Shown in pieces: positions 35,114 to 44,688 of a stretch of DNA of 64,000 nucleotides. A model generated the notes under the pieces. That model was not told where the DNA came from, searched no databases, and saw nothing but the letters and a program-made list of their open reading frames with translations. This DNA is from Nitratireductor sp. XY-223 (GTDB lineage Bacteria > Pseudomonadota > Alphaproteobacteria > Rhizobiales > Rhizobiaceae). The number at the start of each line of letters is the position of its first letter. Position 1 is the first letter of the stretch. A program made the translations under genes and the position numbers. Location of the stretch: contig NZ_SPNT01000005.1 of NCBI RefSeq assembly GCF_004959855.1, positions 186,001 to 250,000 on the forward strand, written 5' to 3'.

Positions 35114-36139
35114 CTATTCCTCCATCACGCCTTCGCGGCCGAGAAGCCCGCGCGGCATGGTCAACAGGATGACGACCGCAACCAGGTAGATGATGATCTG
35201 GTTGATGCCCGGAAAGATGCTCATGACGGCATTCATGGAAGCAAAAGACTGCAGGATGCCGAGCAGGAAGCCCGCCAGCACCGCGCCGGGCAGCGATCCC
35301 ATGCCGCCCACGACGACCACCACAAAGGACAGGACTAAAAAGTCCATACCCATGTGATAGTCGGGGGGGAGGATCGGTGTGTACATGACGCCGGCCAGCC
35401 CGGCGACGACCGCAGCGATGCCGAAGACGACGGTGAAGCGTTTCTGGATGTTGATACCGAGCAGGCCGACCGTTTCGCTGTCGCGCATGCCCGCACGCAC
35501 GACCATGCCGTAGGTGGTGAACTGCAGGAAGGCGAACACGGCGGCGATGACAAAGGCGGAGAAGCCGAAATAAACGAGCCGCCACCAGGGATAGACGAGA
35601 CCGTCGCCAAGCCCGAGCCAGGCGCCGATATCGGCGCTGCCGGCGACGGCAGCCGGCGCTGCCTGGGGGATCGGGTTGGCACCGAAATAGTGCTTGATGA
35701 CCTCCTGCAGCACGATCGCCAGTCCGAAGGTGACCAGGATCTGGTCGGCATGGGGCCGCTTGTAGAAATGCTTGATCAGGCCACGTTCCATGACGATGCC
35801 GATCAACAACATCACCGGAATCGCGATAAGGATCGATACAGGCACCGAGTAGTTGAGCAGGAAGGAGCCGAACTCGCCGAACCAGGATTCTATGTAGGGT
35901 GTTCGCACCTCGAGCGGGGTGCCCCATGCCGTCTGCTGTGTTTCGTCGACGACAACCTTTTCGAGGCTCAGCAGCTTGTTGAAGGTGACGGCGCAGAACG
36001 CGCCCAACATGAACAGCGCGCCATGCGCGAAATTGACCACACCGAGCGTCCCGAAAACCAGCGTCAGGCCGAGGGCAATGAGCGCGTAGGCGCCGCCCTT
36101 GTCGAGACCGTTGAGAAGCTGAAGAAATATCGCGTCCAT
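35114..36139 (-). CDS. livH: Branched-chain-type ABC transporter permease, LivH-like
   Basis: 341 residues with about eight to nine membrane segments. The N-terminus [20 protein letters not shown] and [22 protein letters not shown] are LivH hallmarks. An insert of ~35 residues after the second segment ([20 protein letters not shown]) is longer than in E. coli LivH. The gene follows the binding-protein gene after an 88-base gap holding a stem-loop. Confidence 0.92.
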   Translation of the reverse strand: MDAIFLQLLNGLDKGGAYALIALGLTLVFGTLGVVNFAHGALFMLGAFCAVTFNKLLSLEKVVVDETQQTAWGTPLEVRTPYIESWFGEFGSFLLNYSVPVSILIAIPVMLLIGIVMERGLIKHFYKRPHADQILVTFGLAIVLQEVIKHYFGANPIPQAAPAAVAGSADIGAWLGLGDGLVYPWWRLVYFGFSAFVIAAVFAFLQFTTYGMVVRAGMRDSETVGLLGINIQKRFTVVFGIAAVVAGLAGVMYTPILPPDYHMGMDFLVLSFVVVVVGGMGSLPGAVLAGFLLGILQSFASMNAVMSIFPGINQIIIYLVAVVILLTMPRGLLGREGVMEE

Positions 36140-36172
36140 GGATCGCGCCCCCGTTCAAGCTGTCGCTTTGCC

Positions 36173-36196
36173 GACCGGCCGCACAGGCGGCCGGTC
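36173..36196 (-). promoter_or_regulatory. Perfect 10-bp stem-loop between the livJ- and livH-type genes
   Basis: Arms GACCGGCCGC and GCGGCCGGTC around ACAG, 31 bases beyond the binding-protein stop in the direction of transcription. There is no T tract. It has the same placement as the stem-loops after dctP and ugpB. Confidence 0.65.
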
Positions 36197-36227
36197 AGCG
36201 GATTTGGACTAAAACCTCAAATCCGGA

Positions 36228-37571
36228 CTAGCAGGTCTTGGCGTCCGCCGGACCCAGATCGCCGCCGAAGATGGACGCATCGTAGGTCACCTGTTCGCGC
36301 GGCACGATCTTCACGACTTCCAGAAGGTCGAACTGTGACTGCGGGTTCTCGTTGCCCTTCACGACAAGCACTTCCTTGAAGCACTGGTGGTCGGCCGCGC
36401 GGTACAGGGTTTCCCCGTTGCCCATGCCGTCGAATTCGAAGCCTTCGAGCGCCTTGATGACTTCCGGCGGATAGAAGGTTCCGGCCCGCTCGCAGGCATC
36501 GGCGTAAAGCAGCGCCTGCACGTAGCAGGTCTGGGCGGCCTGGGACGGCGGGAAGCCGTATTCCTGGCCGAAGGACTTGACGAAGGCCTTCGAACCCTCG
36601 TCCTGCAGCGACCAGTTCCAGTTGGTCGTGCCGAGGATGCCCTTGATGTTCTCGCCGGCACCCTGTGCCATCAGGCGTGAGAAGAGCGGAACGACGATCT
36701 GGAAATCCTTGCCGTTGACCTGCTTTTCGCGCATGCCGAACTGGACGGCCTGGGTCAGCGAGTTGACCATGTCCTTGCCGTAGTGGTTGAGGATCAGGAC
36801 GTCCGCACCGGAATTGAGAACCGGCGTCAGATACTGCGAGAAGTCGCCCGCGCCAAGCGGCGTGCGCACGGCGTTGGCGGTCTGCCAGCCGAGTCCCTCG
36901 GTGGCGTCCTTGATCGATTCTTCCTGGGTCCAGCCCCAGTTGTAGTCGGCGGTCAGATGGTAGGCGGTGCGGTCCTTGCCAAGCTCGTCGGCGAGGATCG
37001 GTCCAAGCGCCAGACCGGATTGATAGGCATTGAAGAAGTGGCGGAAACCGTAACGTCTCTTGTCCTTGCCCGTCGTGTCGTTTGAGTGTGTCAGACCCGC
37101 CATGAAGATGACGCCCATTTCCTGGCACAGACCCTGCACCGCAACGGCAACGCCCGAGGACGAGCCGCCGGTGATCATGATGGCGCCGTCCTTTTCGATC
37201 ATCCGCTTGGCGGACGCGCGGGCGGCGTCGGACTTTGTCTGCGTGTCGCCGGTGACGAACTCGACCTTCTTGCCGAGGATGCCGTTGCCCTTCAACGCCT
37301 TGGACGAGAACGTGTTGAGCAGACCGCCGTCGCCTTCACCGTTCAGGTGCTTCGTTGCGAGCTGGTAGGCGCGCAATTCGTCGGCGCCTTCATCGGCGTA
37401 CGGACCGGATTGAGGCACGTTGAAGCCAAGCGTCACGGAGCTGCCGGTCGGCATGTTGCAAAAATCTTCCGCATAGGCGCCGCGCACGAAGCTCAACGGC
37501 GCTGCAAGCGCAACACCCGACGCCGCACCCGCTTTGAGCAAGCCACGACGTGTCATGGTAAGTCTGGACAT
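36228..37571 (-). CDS. Branched-chain-type ABC transporter binding protein with a Tat signal
   Basis: 447 residues. The N-terminus MSRLTMTRRGLLKAGAASGV has a twin-arginine motif (TRRGLLK), so the protein is probably exported folded, with cleavage after AYA near residue 34. The mature part is a Leu/Ile/Val-type periplasmic binding protein (LGFNVPQSGPYADEGADEL, then ITGGSSSGVAVAVQGLCQE), with several cysteines including one at the penultimate position group AKTC. The ligand may be an amino acid, amide or short-chain organic acid. The start follows a GGGAGGAA site. It is the first gene of the five-gene operon. Confidence 0.92.
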   Translation of the reverse strand: MSRLTMTRRGLLKAGAASGVALAAPLSFVRGAYAEDFCNMPTGSSVTLGFNVPQSGPYADEGADELRAYQLATKHLNGEGDGGLLNTFSSKALKGNGILGKKVEFVTGDTQTKSDAARASAKRMIEKDGAIMITGGSSSGVAVAVQGLCQEMGVIFMAGLTHSNDTTGKDKRRYGFRHFFNAYQSGLALGPILADELGKDRTAYHLTADYNWGWTQEESIKDATEGLGWQTANAVRTPLGAGDFSQYLTPVLNSGADVLILNHYGKDMVNSLTQAVQFGMREKQVNGKDFQIVVPLFSRLMAQGAGENIKGILGTTNWNWSLQDEGSKAFVKSFGQEYGFPPSQAAQTCYVQALLYADACERAGTFYPPEVIKALEGFEFDGMGNGETLYRAADHQCFKEVLVVKGNENPQSQFDLLEVVKIVPREQVTYDASIFGGDLGPADAKTC

Positions 37572-37684
37572 AGAATTCCTCCCAAATGTCGCTGATCGAG
37601 CGTCCCGCTTCCTCACAACGGAACGTTCCAGATGCTAGCTACACGCGAGAAAGTCGCAATAATCCAATCGTTTATAAGACTTTG

Positions 37685-37695
37685 GTCTATTAGAC
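37685..37695. promoter_or_regulatory. Palindrome near the liv-type operon promoter
   Basis: GTCTATTAGAC is a perfect 11-base palindrome about 115 bases before the binding-protein start, flanked by two AGACTTT direct repeats 15 bases apart. It resembles FadR/GntR-type operator shapes. The regulator is not in the window. Confidence 0.35.
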
Positions 37696-37768
37696 TTTCG
37701 TCAAAGACCGGCTCACAACTTTTGTTGCGACGCGATGCTGAAATTGCTGCCGGTAACGTTCTCTTTGC

Positions 37769-37782
37769 TTGATCGTGATCAA
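37769..37782 (+). promoter_or_regulatory. FNR/FixK-type box upstream of hemA
   Basis: TTGATCGTGATCAA matches the consensus TTGAT-N4-ATCAA perfectly, and the inner bases extend the palindrome to 6-bp arms. It is centred about 164 bases before the hemA start. In several alphaproteobacteria hemA is controlled by FnrL or FixK, so oxygen-responsive activation of heme synthesis is likely. Confidence 0.82.
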
Positions 37783-37939
37783 CGCTGCGGCATATTTTCC
37801 TGTTTAGAGTGCATCTAAAGTCTGATAGGACATGTATCGTTGAAACATGATGATCGGACCGAAACAGTCAGGGATGTTTGCAGTCCGCAATCGACCGCGA
37901 TAAGCGGTGCGCAGTCTGCGAGTAAAAGTTGAGGGACTA

Positions 37940-39217
37940 ATGGACTATCTGGCCACCTTTCAGGATGCGGTCGATCAACTGCACGCCGAAAAACGCTATC
38001 GCGTTTTTGCCAATCTTGAGCGCATTGTCGGAAAGTTCCCGCGCGCCGTTTACCGCTCCGGCGACGTCGCGCGCGAAGTCACGGTCTGGTGCTCCAACGA
38101 TTATCTGGGCATGGGCCAGAACGAGTACGTGATCTCCGCACTTTGCGATGCGGCCGGGCGCATGGGCTCGGGCGCCGGCGGGACCCGCAACATTTCCGGC
38201 ACCAACCACCCGCTCGTCGAGCTGGAGCTGGAACTGGCCGACCTCCACGGCAAGGAAGCGGCGCTGGTCTTCACGTCCGGATTCATCTCCAACGAAGCGT
38301 CGATCTCGACGATTGCCCGCCTGCTTCCCAACTGCCTCATCCTTTCCGACGAGCTCAATCACTCGTCCATGATCGAGGGCGTCAAACGGTCCGGCAGCGA
38401 GAAGAAAATCTTCCGCCACAACGACCTCGAACACCTCGAGGAGCTGTTGCGCGCGGCCGATCCGAAGCGCGCCAAGCTGATCGTGTTCGAATCGGTCTAT
38501 TCCATGGACGGCGACATCGCACCGATCGAAGCGATCGCCGACCTTGCCGACAAGTACAATGCCATGACCTATATCGACGAGGTACATGCCGTGGGCATGT
38601 ACGGGACCCGCGGCGGCGGCATTACCGACCGCGACGGGCTGGCCGGCCGGATCGACGTCATCGAGGGAACGCTGGCCAAGGCCTTCGGTGCGCTCGGCGG
38701 CTACATAGCCGGATCGCGGGCGGTGATCGACGCCGTTCGGTCCTACGCGCCGGGCTTCATCTTCACCACGGCGCTGCCGCCGGCCATCGCGGCTGCGGCG
38801 ACAACCTCGATCCGCCATCTGAAGACCTCACAGGACGAACGCGCGGCGCACCAGCGCCAGGCACAGGCGACGAAAAAGGCGCTTACCAATGCCGGGCTTC
38901 CGGTCATGCCTTCCGAGACGCATATCGTGCCGCTGCTCGTCGGCGACCCGGAACTGTGCAAGATGGCATCGGACCGGCTGCTCGAGGTGCACGGCATCTA
39001 TATCCAGCCGATCAACTATCCGACCGTGCCGCGCGGCACCGAACGGCTGCGGATCACGCCGAGCCCCTTCCATGACGACCTGCTCATTGCCGAACTCTGC
39101 GAGGCGGTGAAGGAAGTCTGGTTCACGCTCGGCATCCCGTTCGCCGCTGGCACCAACGAAGCGCCCGTCGGCTCGGACCGGATCGTCAAACTGACCGTTC
39201 CCAAGGCCGGCGGCTGA
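37940..39217 (+). CDS. hemA: 5-Aminolevulinate synthase
   Basis: 425 residues. It condenses glycine and succinyl-CoA to 5-aminolevulinate with PLP, the first step of heme synthesis in alphaproteobacteria. Visible are [31 protein letters not shown], the [12 protein letters not shown] segment holding the PLP-binding Asp, and the Schiff-base lysine in [14 protein letters not shown] (about 245-258). The length is close to the usual 400-410. The start at 37940 was chosen over the upstream in-frame ATG because homologues begin with MDY..F and a GAGGGA site precedes it. It is transcribed alone under an FNR-type box. Confidence 0.97.
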   Translation: MDYLATFQDAVDQLHAEKRYRVFANLERIVGKFPRAVYRSGDVAREVTVWCSNDYLGMGQNEYVISALCDAAGRMGSGAGGTRNISGTNHPLVELELELADLHGKEAALVFTSGFISNEASISTIARLLPNCLILSDELNHSSMIEGVKRSGSEKKIFRHNDLEHLEELLRAADPKRAKLIVFESVYSMDGDIAPIEAIADLADKYNAMTYIDEVHAVGMYGTRGGGITDRDGLAGRIDVIEGTLAKAFGALGGYIAGSRAVIDAVRSYAPGFIFTTALPPAIAAAATTSIRHLKTSQDERAAHQRQAQATKKALTNAGLPVMPSETHIVPLLVGDPELCKMASDRLLEVHGIYIQPINYPTVPRGTERLRITPSPFHDDLLIAELCEAVKEVWFTLGIPFAAGTNEAPVGSDRIVKLTVPKAGG

Positions 39218-39241
39218 CCCGCCGGGATCGCCGCACTGCAA

Positions 39242-40408
39242 TCAGTTGCTCGAAATGAAACGCGCGAGACGGTCCGCGGCCGCCTCGACGTGATCCGTCC
39301 GGCGCAGGAAACAGGCACGCAGGAAGCTCTCCCCGCCGGGTCCGAATCCGGAACCCGGCGCCAGGCCGACAGCGGCCTCATCGACGATGCGGTAGGCTGC
39401 CTCGCTTGAGTTCTCCAGCCCGTCTATGGAAAAGAACGCATAGAACGCGCCCTGCGGCTTGAGCAGGCGCACCCTGTTGGTCGCCATCAGCGCGTCGCAC
39501 AACAGGTCGCGGGCGTGCGCCGCACGACCCTTCTGCTCCTCGACATAGTCGTCGCCCTGGTTGAGCGCTTCGACGGCGCCGCGCTGCATGAACTGCGCGA
39601 CACCGGAAGTGGAGTACTGGATCAGGTTCTCGAATACCTGCCCGAGTTCGGGCGGCGCCTTGATCCAGCCGACCCGCCAGCCGGTCATCGACCAGTTCTT
39701 GGAAAAGGTGTTGACGAATAAAATGCGGTCGTCCTCGGAGACAATGTCGAGAAAGGACGGCGCCCGGTGGCCGTCAAAATAGAACCGCGTATAGATTTCG
39801 TCGGCGACGATCCAGATGCCCGCCTGCCGCGCGAGGTCCAGGATGGCCTGCAGTTCTTCCCTGTTCGCTGTCCAGCCGGTCGGATTGGACGGTGTGTTGA
39901 TGAAGAGTGCCCGGGTCGCCGGCCCGATGGCGGCGGACAGCTTTTCGAGATCGAGCGTCCAGCCGCGTTCCGTGCAATCCAGCGTCACGGGCACCGCCCT
40001 TGCGCCGGAGATTTCCAGCGCCGCGAAGATGTTCGGCCAGGTGGGCGACAGATAGACCATCTCGTCGCCCGCTTTACAAAGCGCCTCGACCGACAGCTTT
40101 ATGGCCTGCATGCCGGAGCCGGTGACATAGAACGTCTCCGGATCGTGGGTGCCGCCGAAATGCCTGCCGTGATAGTCGGCAAGGGCCTGGCGAAGCTCCG
40201 GGATACCGCGCTGCCACGTGTAGAAGGTCTCGCCGTCACGCAGCGATTTTATCGTCGCGTCGTAGATGAAGGAGGGAGTCGGCTGGTCACCCTCGCCCAC
40301 CCAGAGCGGGATCACGTCTTCCCGCAGCCGCGCATGGTTGACCACCGCCACAATGGCGCTTTCCGGCGTATTGCGCGCCTGGGGGCTCAAATCATCGAAA
40401 AAGCGCAC
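39242..40408 (-). CDS. PLP-dependent aminotransferase, class I/II fold
   Basis: 388 residues. Fold-type I aminotransferase features are seen: substrate loop WVGEGDQPTPSFIYDA, NTPSNPTGW (about 170-178), the WIVADEIYTRFYFDG segment with the PLP-binding Asp/Tyr, the Schiff-base lysine in NTFSKNWSMTGWRVGW, and the C-terminal substrate Arg in ESFLRACFLRR. Related enzymes are aspartate- or aromatic-type transaminases. The exact substrate is not predictable. It converges on hemA with a 24-base gap. Confidence 0.92.
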   Translation of the reverse strand: MRFFDDLSPQARNTPESAIVAVVNHARLREDVIPLWVGEGDQPTPSFIYDATIKSLRDGETFYTWQRGIPELRQALADYHGRHFGGTHDPETFYVTGSGMQAIKLSVEALCKAGDEMVYLSPTWPNIFAALEISGARAVPVTLDCTERGWTLDLEKLSAAIGPATRALFINTPSNPTGWTANREELQAILDLARQAGIWIVADEIYTRFYFDGHRAPSFLDIVSEDDRILFVNTFSKNWSMTGWRVGWIKAPPELGQVFENLIQYSTSGVAQFMQRGAVEALNQGDDYVEEQKGRAAHARDLLCDALMATNRVRLLKPQGAFYAFFSIDGLENSSEAAYRIVDEAAVGLAPGSGFGPGGESFLRACFLRRTDHVEAAADRLARFISSN

Positions 40409-40518
40409 GGTGTTCCTCCGCTCGAGGGTGTCTCGCTGCAGGAGGAATATAGGCGGCTAGCGGAAAAATCACGCGATTTTCCGTTATGGTCCCATCGACC
40501 GCGTTGATGGATGGCGGG

Positions 40519-40932
40519 CTACTTTCTGAGCAGGTCGCGGATTTCCGTCAGCAACTGCACGTCGGCCGGCGGTGCGGCCGGGGCAGCGGGTTTTGCCTCT
40601 TCCTTGCGGCGCATGTTGTTGACGGCCTTGACCATCAGGAAAATGATCCAGGCGAGGATGAGGAAGTTGAGCGCAACGGTGACGAAGTTTCCGTAGGCGA
40701 GAACGGCGCCCTGTTCGCGCGCGGCGTCGAGGGTCGAGGCCGTGACGGCACCGGAAAGCGGTATGAAAAAGTCGGAAAAATCGAAACCGCCGAAGATCGC
40801 GCCGACGACTGGCATGATGATGTCATCGGTCAGCGACTTGACGATCAGACCGAAGGCCCCGCCAATAATAACACCGACCGCAAGGTCCATAACGTTGCCT
40901 TTCGCTATGAACTCCTGAAATTCCTTCAGCAT
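40519..40932 (-). CDS. mscL: Large-conductance mechanosensitive channel MscL
   Basis: 137 residues, the usual size. It opens under membrane tension to release solutes on osmotic downshock. The pore helix [21 protein letters not shown] and the second membrane helix [20 protein letters not shown] are typical, as is the C-terminal cytoplasmic helix ([17 protein letters not shown]). Divergent from the hybrid kinase gene. Confidence 0.97.
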   Translation of the reverse strand: MLKEFQEFIAKGNVMDLAVGVIIGGAFGLIVKSLTDDIIMPVVGAIFGGFDFSDFFIPLSGAVTASTLDAAREQGAVLAYGNFVTVALNFLILAWIIFLMVKAVNNMRRKEEAKPAAPAAPPADVQLLTEIRDLLRK

Positions 40933-41166
40933 AGAGGATCCCCTTTATTTCATTTTCGATTCGTTACTTGAATCCGTGCGAGACTATACTTTTTTCTGCT
41001 TGAACAAAAACGACCGTCTTTGCAAACGGGGCGAGCGAGCAGCGGGGCTGCGAAAATACCGGCACAATGGCGGTATTAGGCATACCACTTTGTCCGCATT
41101 TTCTTGCGCGGCCTTTGCGTCTATGCTTCCCGGCAGGCCGATCGTTTTGAAAGGAATGGGGTTTTC

Positions 41167-44100
41167 ATGCTGGCGGGCTGGGTGATCGTAACCGCGGCAT
41201 TGCTTTATCTTCTGCTTCTGTTCGCGATCGCCAGCTATGGCGACCGCAAAACGGCGGCACAGCGCGGCACGACCACCGGACGGCCGCTGATCTACGCGCT
41301 GAGCCTCGCGGTCTACTGCACCTCGTGGACCTATTTCGGCGGCGTCGGCCTTGCCGCCCAGCGCGGCTATGAATTCCTGGCGATCTATTTCGGGCCGATC
41401 CTGATGTTCACCGTCGGCATGCCGGTGCTGCGCCGCATCGTCAATCTGGCGAAGGCCGAGAAACTGACTTCGATCGCCGACTTCATCGCCGCGCGCTACG
41501 GGAAGAACCCGACCGTTGCCGGCATCGTCGCAGTCATCGCCGTCGTCGGGACAATCCCCTACATCGCCCTGCAGCTCAAGGCGGTCGCGTTCTCCGTGAC
41601 CATCATCATGTCGGCCACGCCCTTCGAGGCGCAGTCCGGATCGTTCCTCCTCACCGACATGGCGCTGGTCGTTGCCCTCCTGCTTGCCGGGTTCGCGGTG
41701 ATTTTCGGAACAAGGCACACGGACGCGACGGAGCACCAGAACGGACTGATCCTCGCCGTTGCCATGGAATCCGTGGTCAAGCTGATCGCCTTCACAGCGG
41801 TTGGCCTGTTCGCCACCTTCATCCTGTTCGACGGGCCCGGCCATCTGATCGAGCAGGCGCGACAGAGCGAAGCCGCCATGACGGCTCTCAGCTACGACAC
41901 GTCGGCGTCGCGCTGGATCGTGCTGACCATGCTTTCGGCGGTCGCCATTGTCGTCCTGCCGCGCCAGTTTCACGTCACCGTCGTGGAAAACCGCACCGAA
42001 AGCGAACTGAAAACCGCCGGCTACCTGTTCCCGATCTACCTGATCGCCATCAATCTCTTCGTCATACCGATCGCCATCGCCGGCCTTCTGACGCTCGGCG
42101 GCAACGGCTCGGGCGATCAGTACGTGCTGCTGCTGCCGCTGGCAAACGACATATCCTGGCTGTCGCTTGCCACGTTCATCGGCGGGTTTTCGGCGGCGAC
42201 CGCAATGGTTATTGTCGCTTCCGTCGCCGTCGCCATCATGATTTCCAACGACATCGTCATGCCGGTTCTGCTGCGGCAGAACATCATCCGGCGCAGCAGC
42301 GATCTCGGCGACTTCACCGGCATCATCCTCAAGATCCGCCGCACCGCGATTTTCTGCATCCTGCTCCTGGGCTATGCCTATTACCGGTCCGCCAATATCA
42401 ATGCCGGCCTTGCCTCGATCGGCCTGCTGTCCTTCGCGGCGATGGCGCAATTCGCGCCGGCGCTGTTCGGCGGCCTCGTGTGGAAGGGCGCCAATGCGCG
42501 CGGCGCGATCATCGGGCTGTGCGGCGGCATGCTGGTCTGGGCCTATCTGCTGTTCGTTCCGAGCCTCGGCGGGCCCGACAACTCGCATGTCGCGGCGGCG
42601 GTCCTCGATTTCCTGCTCCCGGGAACGGACGTCTTCTCCGGCGATGGAGCGGACCCGTTCGTCAACAGCGTGCTGCTCAGTCTCCTGGTCAACCTGGCCC
42701 TCTTTGTTGCCGGTTCGCTGAGCCGGCCGGCGCGACCGCTCGAGCGCATGCAGGCGGGCGTTTTCATACCGCAGCGCTCGATGATCCGGCCGGCCCGCAA
42801 CGAGTGGCAATCGGGCATTTCCGTCAAGCAGCTCAAGCAGGCGATCACCAAATATCTCGGCGCCGAGCGCACCGAGCGCTCATTCCACACCTATGAAACG
42901 ACGCGTGGCCGCTGGCTGGAGCCGAGCGCCCCGGCCGACATGGACCTGGTGCGCTACGCGGAGCAGCTGCTCGGCAGCGCCATCGGATCGGCGTCGGCGC
43001 GGCTGGTGCTGTCGCTGCTGTTCCAGAAGGAAGACGACACGTCATCCGACACGGCGCGGCTCCTGGACGAGGCATCGGAGGCGCTGCAGTACAACCGCGA
43101 TCTGCTGCAGAGCGCGCTGGGGCAGATGGACCAGGGAATCACCGTCTTCGACCGCAACAACCGGCTGAGCGTCTGGAACCGCCGGTTCCGCTCGCTCCTG
43201 GACCTGCCGGAAGCCGTCGGACAGGTCGGCGTCGCGCTGGAGGATATCGTGCAGATCCTCGCCGATCGTGGCGATATTCGCCCCGACCAGGTCAAGGGGA
43301 TCATCGACAGCTTCCTGACGATGGACGTCTCCTGGACGGTGACGCTGAAGGGGTCGGGGCGGATCATCGAGATCCGTTCCAATCCGATGCCCGATTCCGG
43401 CGTGGTCACGACCTATGCGGACATCACCGAACGGGTTGCTTCGGCAAACGCACTCGAACAGGCCAACGAGACCCTGGAGCAGCGTGTCGCCGAACGCACA
43501 GCCGAGCTCGTGCGCGTGAATGGCGAGCTGGCGCAGGCGCAATCGCGGGCCGAAGAAGCCAATATCGGCAAAACGCGTTTTCTGGCGGCCGCCGGTCACG
43601 ACATCCTGCAGCCGCTCAACGCGGCGCGTCTCTATTCCTCGTCGCTGGTCGAGCGCCTCGGGCAATCGGACAACCGGGAACTCGTCAAGAACATCGATTC
43701 ATCGCTCGAATCGGTCGAATCCATCCTCGGCGCCGTGCTCGACATCTCCAGGCTCGATACGGGCGCCATGAAGCCGCAAATCTCCAGTTTCCCGCTCAAC
43801 GACGTGCTGCGGCGGATCGAGACGGATTTCACGCCGCTTGCGGCGGAAAACAATCTCGAATTGCGGGTTATCCCGACATCCGTCGTCGTGCGCAGCGATC
43901 CGAACCTGCTGCGGCGGCTGATACAGAACCTCGTTTCGAACGCCATCAAATACACAAAGAGCGGCGGCGTACTCGTCGGCGTGCGTCACCGCGGCGACAA
44001 GGCGTTCGTGCAGGTGATCGATACCGGGATCGGCATACCGCAATCGGGCTTCGAGATTATCTTCCGGGAGTTCACGCGGCTCGACGACGGCGCAAAGACG

Positions 44101-44676
44101 GCGTCCGGTCTCGGTCTCGGCCTGTCGATCGTCGACCGCATCGCGCGGGTCCTCGAGCATCATGTGCACCTGGCGTCAGATCCCGGCAGGGGCACCGATT
44201 TCAGGGTGGAGATCCCGATCGAGACCAACATCCGCAAGGTGCAGACGGCCGCGGACGGGCGCGCACAGGCCCTGGCGCCGGCTTCGCTCGACGGCCTCAG
44301 CGTCATCTGCATCGACAACGAGCCCAAGATCGTCGAGGGGCTCCGCCTGCTCCTCGAGGGCTGGAACTGCCGGGTGAAAACGGCGGGGAGCCTTTCGGAA
44401 ATCGGTCCTCTGCTTGCACAGGAGTCGTTGCCGCCGGACGCGATCGTCGCGGATTTCCACCTGGACGACGGCAACGGCATTCAGGCGATAACGCGTATCC
44501 GGGAGCACTGGAACGTCGACATCGCCGCGGTTCTGGCAACCGCCGACCGGACCCTCGACGTGCGCAACAGGGCCGAGGAACGGTCGATCTCGATCTTCAA
44601 CAAGCCGCTGCGGCCCGCCGCCCTGCGCGCTTTCCTCAACCAGATCGCCGCGGCCCGGAAATCCGCCGCGGAATAG
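41167..44676 (+). CDS. Hybrid histidine kinase with an N-terminal sodium/solute-symporter domain
   Basis: 1169 residues. Residues 1-530 or so are a SSSF-type module with about 13 membrane helices (SLAVYCTSWTYFGGVGLAAQ). A PAS domain follows (about 640-760), then a coiled coil (ANETLEQRVAERTAELVRVN), the HisKA H-box AGHDILQPLNAARLYSSS, HATPase (NLVSNAIKYTK, then ASGLGLGLSIVDRI) and a C-terminal receiver with the phospho-accepting Asp in IVADFHLDDGNG. This layout is that of NahK/ErcS-type or CbrA-like kinases. The ligand is unknown. The start follows AAGGAATGGGG. Convergent with a LuxR-type response regulator, its likely partner. Confidence 0.93.
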   Translation: MLAGWVIVTAALLYLLLLFAIASYGDRKTAAQRGTTTGRPLIYALSLAVYCTSWTYFGGVGLAAQRGYEFLAIYFGPILMFTVGMPVLRRIVNLAKAEKLTSIADFIAARYGKNPTVAGIVAVIAVVGTIPYIALQLKAVAFSVTIIMSATPFEAQSGSFLLTDMALVVALLLAGFAVIFGTRHTDATEHQNGLILAVAMESVVKLIAFTAVGLFATFILFDGPGHLIEQARQSEAAMTALSYDTSASRWIVLTMLSAVAIVVLPRQFHVTVVENRTESELKTAGYLFPIYLIAINLFVIPIAIAGLLTLGGNGSGDQYVLLLPLANDISWLSLATFIGGFSAATAMVIVASVAVAIMISNDIVMPVLLRQNIIRRSSDLGDFTGIILKIRRTAIFCILLLGYAYYRSANINAGLASIGLLSFAAMAQFAPALFGGLVWKGANARGAIIGLCGGMLVWAYLLFVPSLGGPDNSHVAAAVLDFLLPGTDVFSGDGADPFVNSVLLSLLVNLALFVAGSLSRPARPLERMQAGVFIPQRSMIRPARNEWQSGISVKQLKQAITKYLGAERTERSFHTYETTRGRWLEPSAPADMDLVRYAEQLLGSAIGSASARLVLSLLFQKEDDTSSDTARLLDEASEALQYNRDLLQSALGQMDQGITVFDRNNRLSVWNRRFRSLLDLPEAVGQVGVALEDIVQILADRGDIRPDQVKGIIDSFLTMDVSWTVTLKGSGRIIEIRSNPMPDSGVVTTYADITERVASANALEQANETLEQRVAERTAELVRVNGELAQAQSRAEEANIGKTRFLAAAGHDILQPLNAARLYSSSLVERLGQSDNRELVKNIDSSLESVESILGAVLDISRLDTGAMKPQISSFPLNDVLRRIETDFTPLAAENNLELRVIPTSVVVRSDPNLLRRLIQNLVSNAIKYTKSGGVLVGVRHRGDKAFVQVIDTGIGIPQSGFEIIFREFTRLDDGAKTASGLGLGLSIVDRIARVLEHHVHLASDPGRGTDFRVEIPIETNIRKVQTAADGRAQALAPASLDGLSVICIDNEPKIVEGLRLLLEGWNCRVKTAGSLSEIGPLLAQESLPPDAIVADFHLDDGNGIQAITRIREHWNVDIAAVLATADRTLDVRNRAEERSISIFNKPLRPAALRAFLNQIAAARKSAAE

Positions 44677-44688
44677 AGCGGGTCGTGA

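Larger units (their letters stand above)
37572..37939. other. 368-base divergent control region, liv-type operon and hemA
   Basis: No gene is visible. It contains a GTCTATTAGAC palindrome and a direct repeat AGACTTT (37677 and 37692) on the transporter side, and a perfect FNR-type box on the hemA side. The middle is AT-rich. Promoters for both directions must lie here. Confidence 0.7.

Noticed and set aside
40984-42810. A 608-codon minus-strand frame opposite the hybrid kinase
   Set aside because: Composition dominated by Asp, Arg, Gln and Gly; shadow of the symporter domain.
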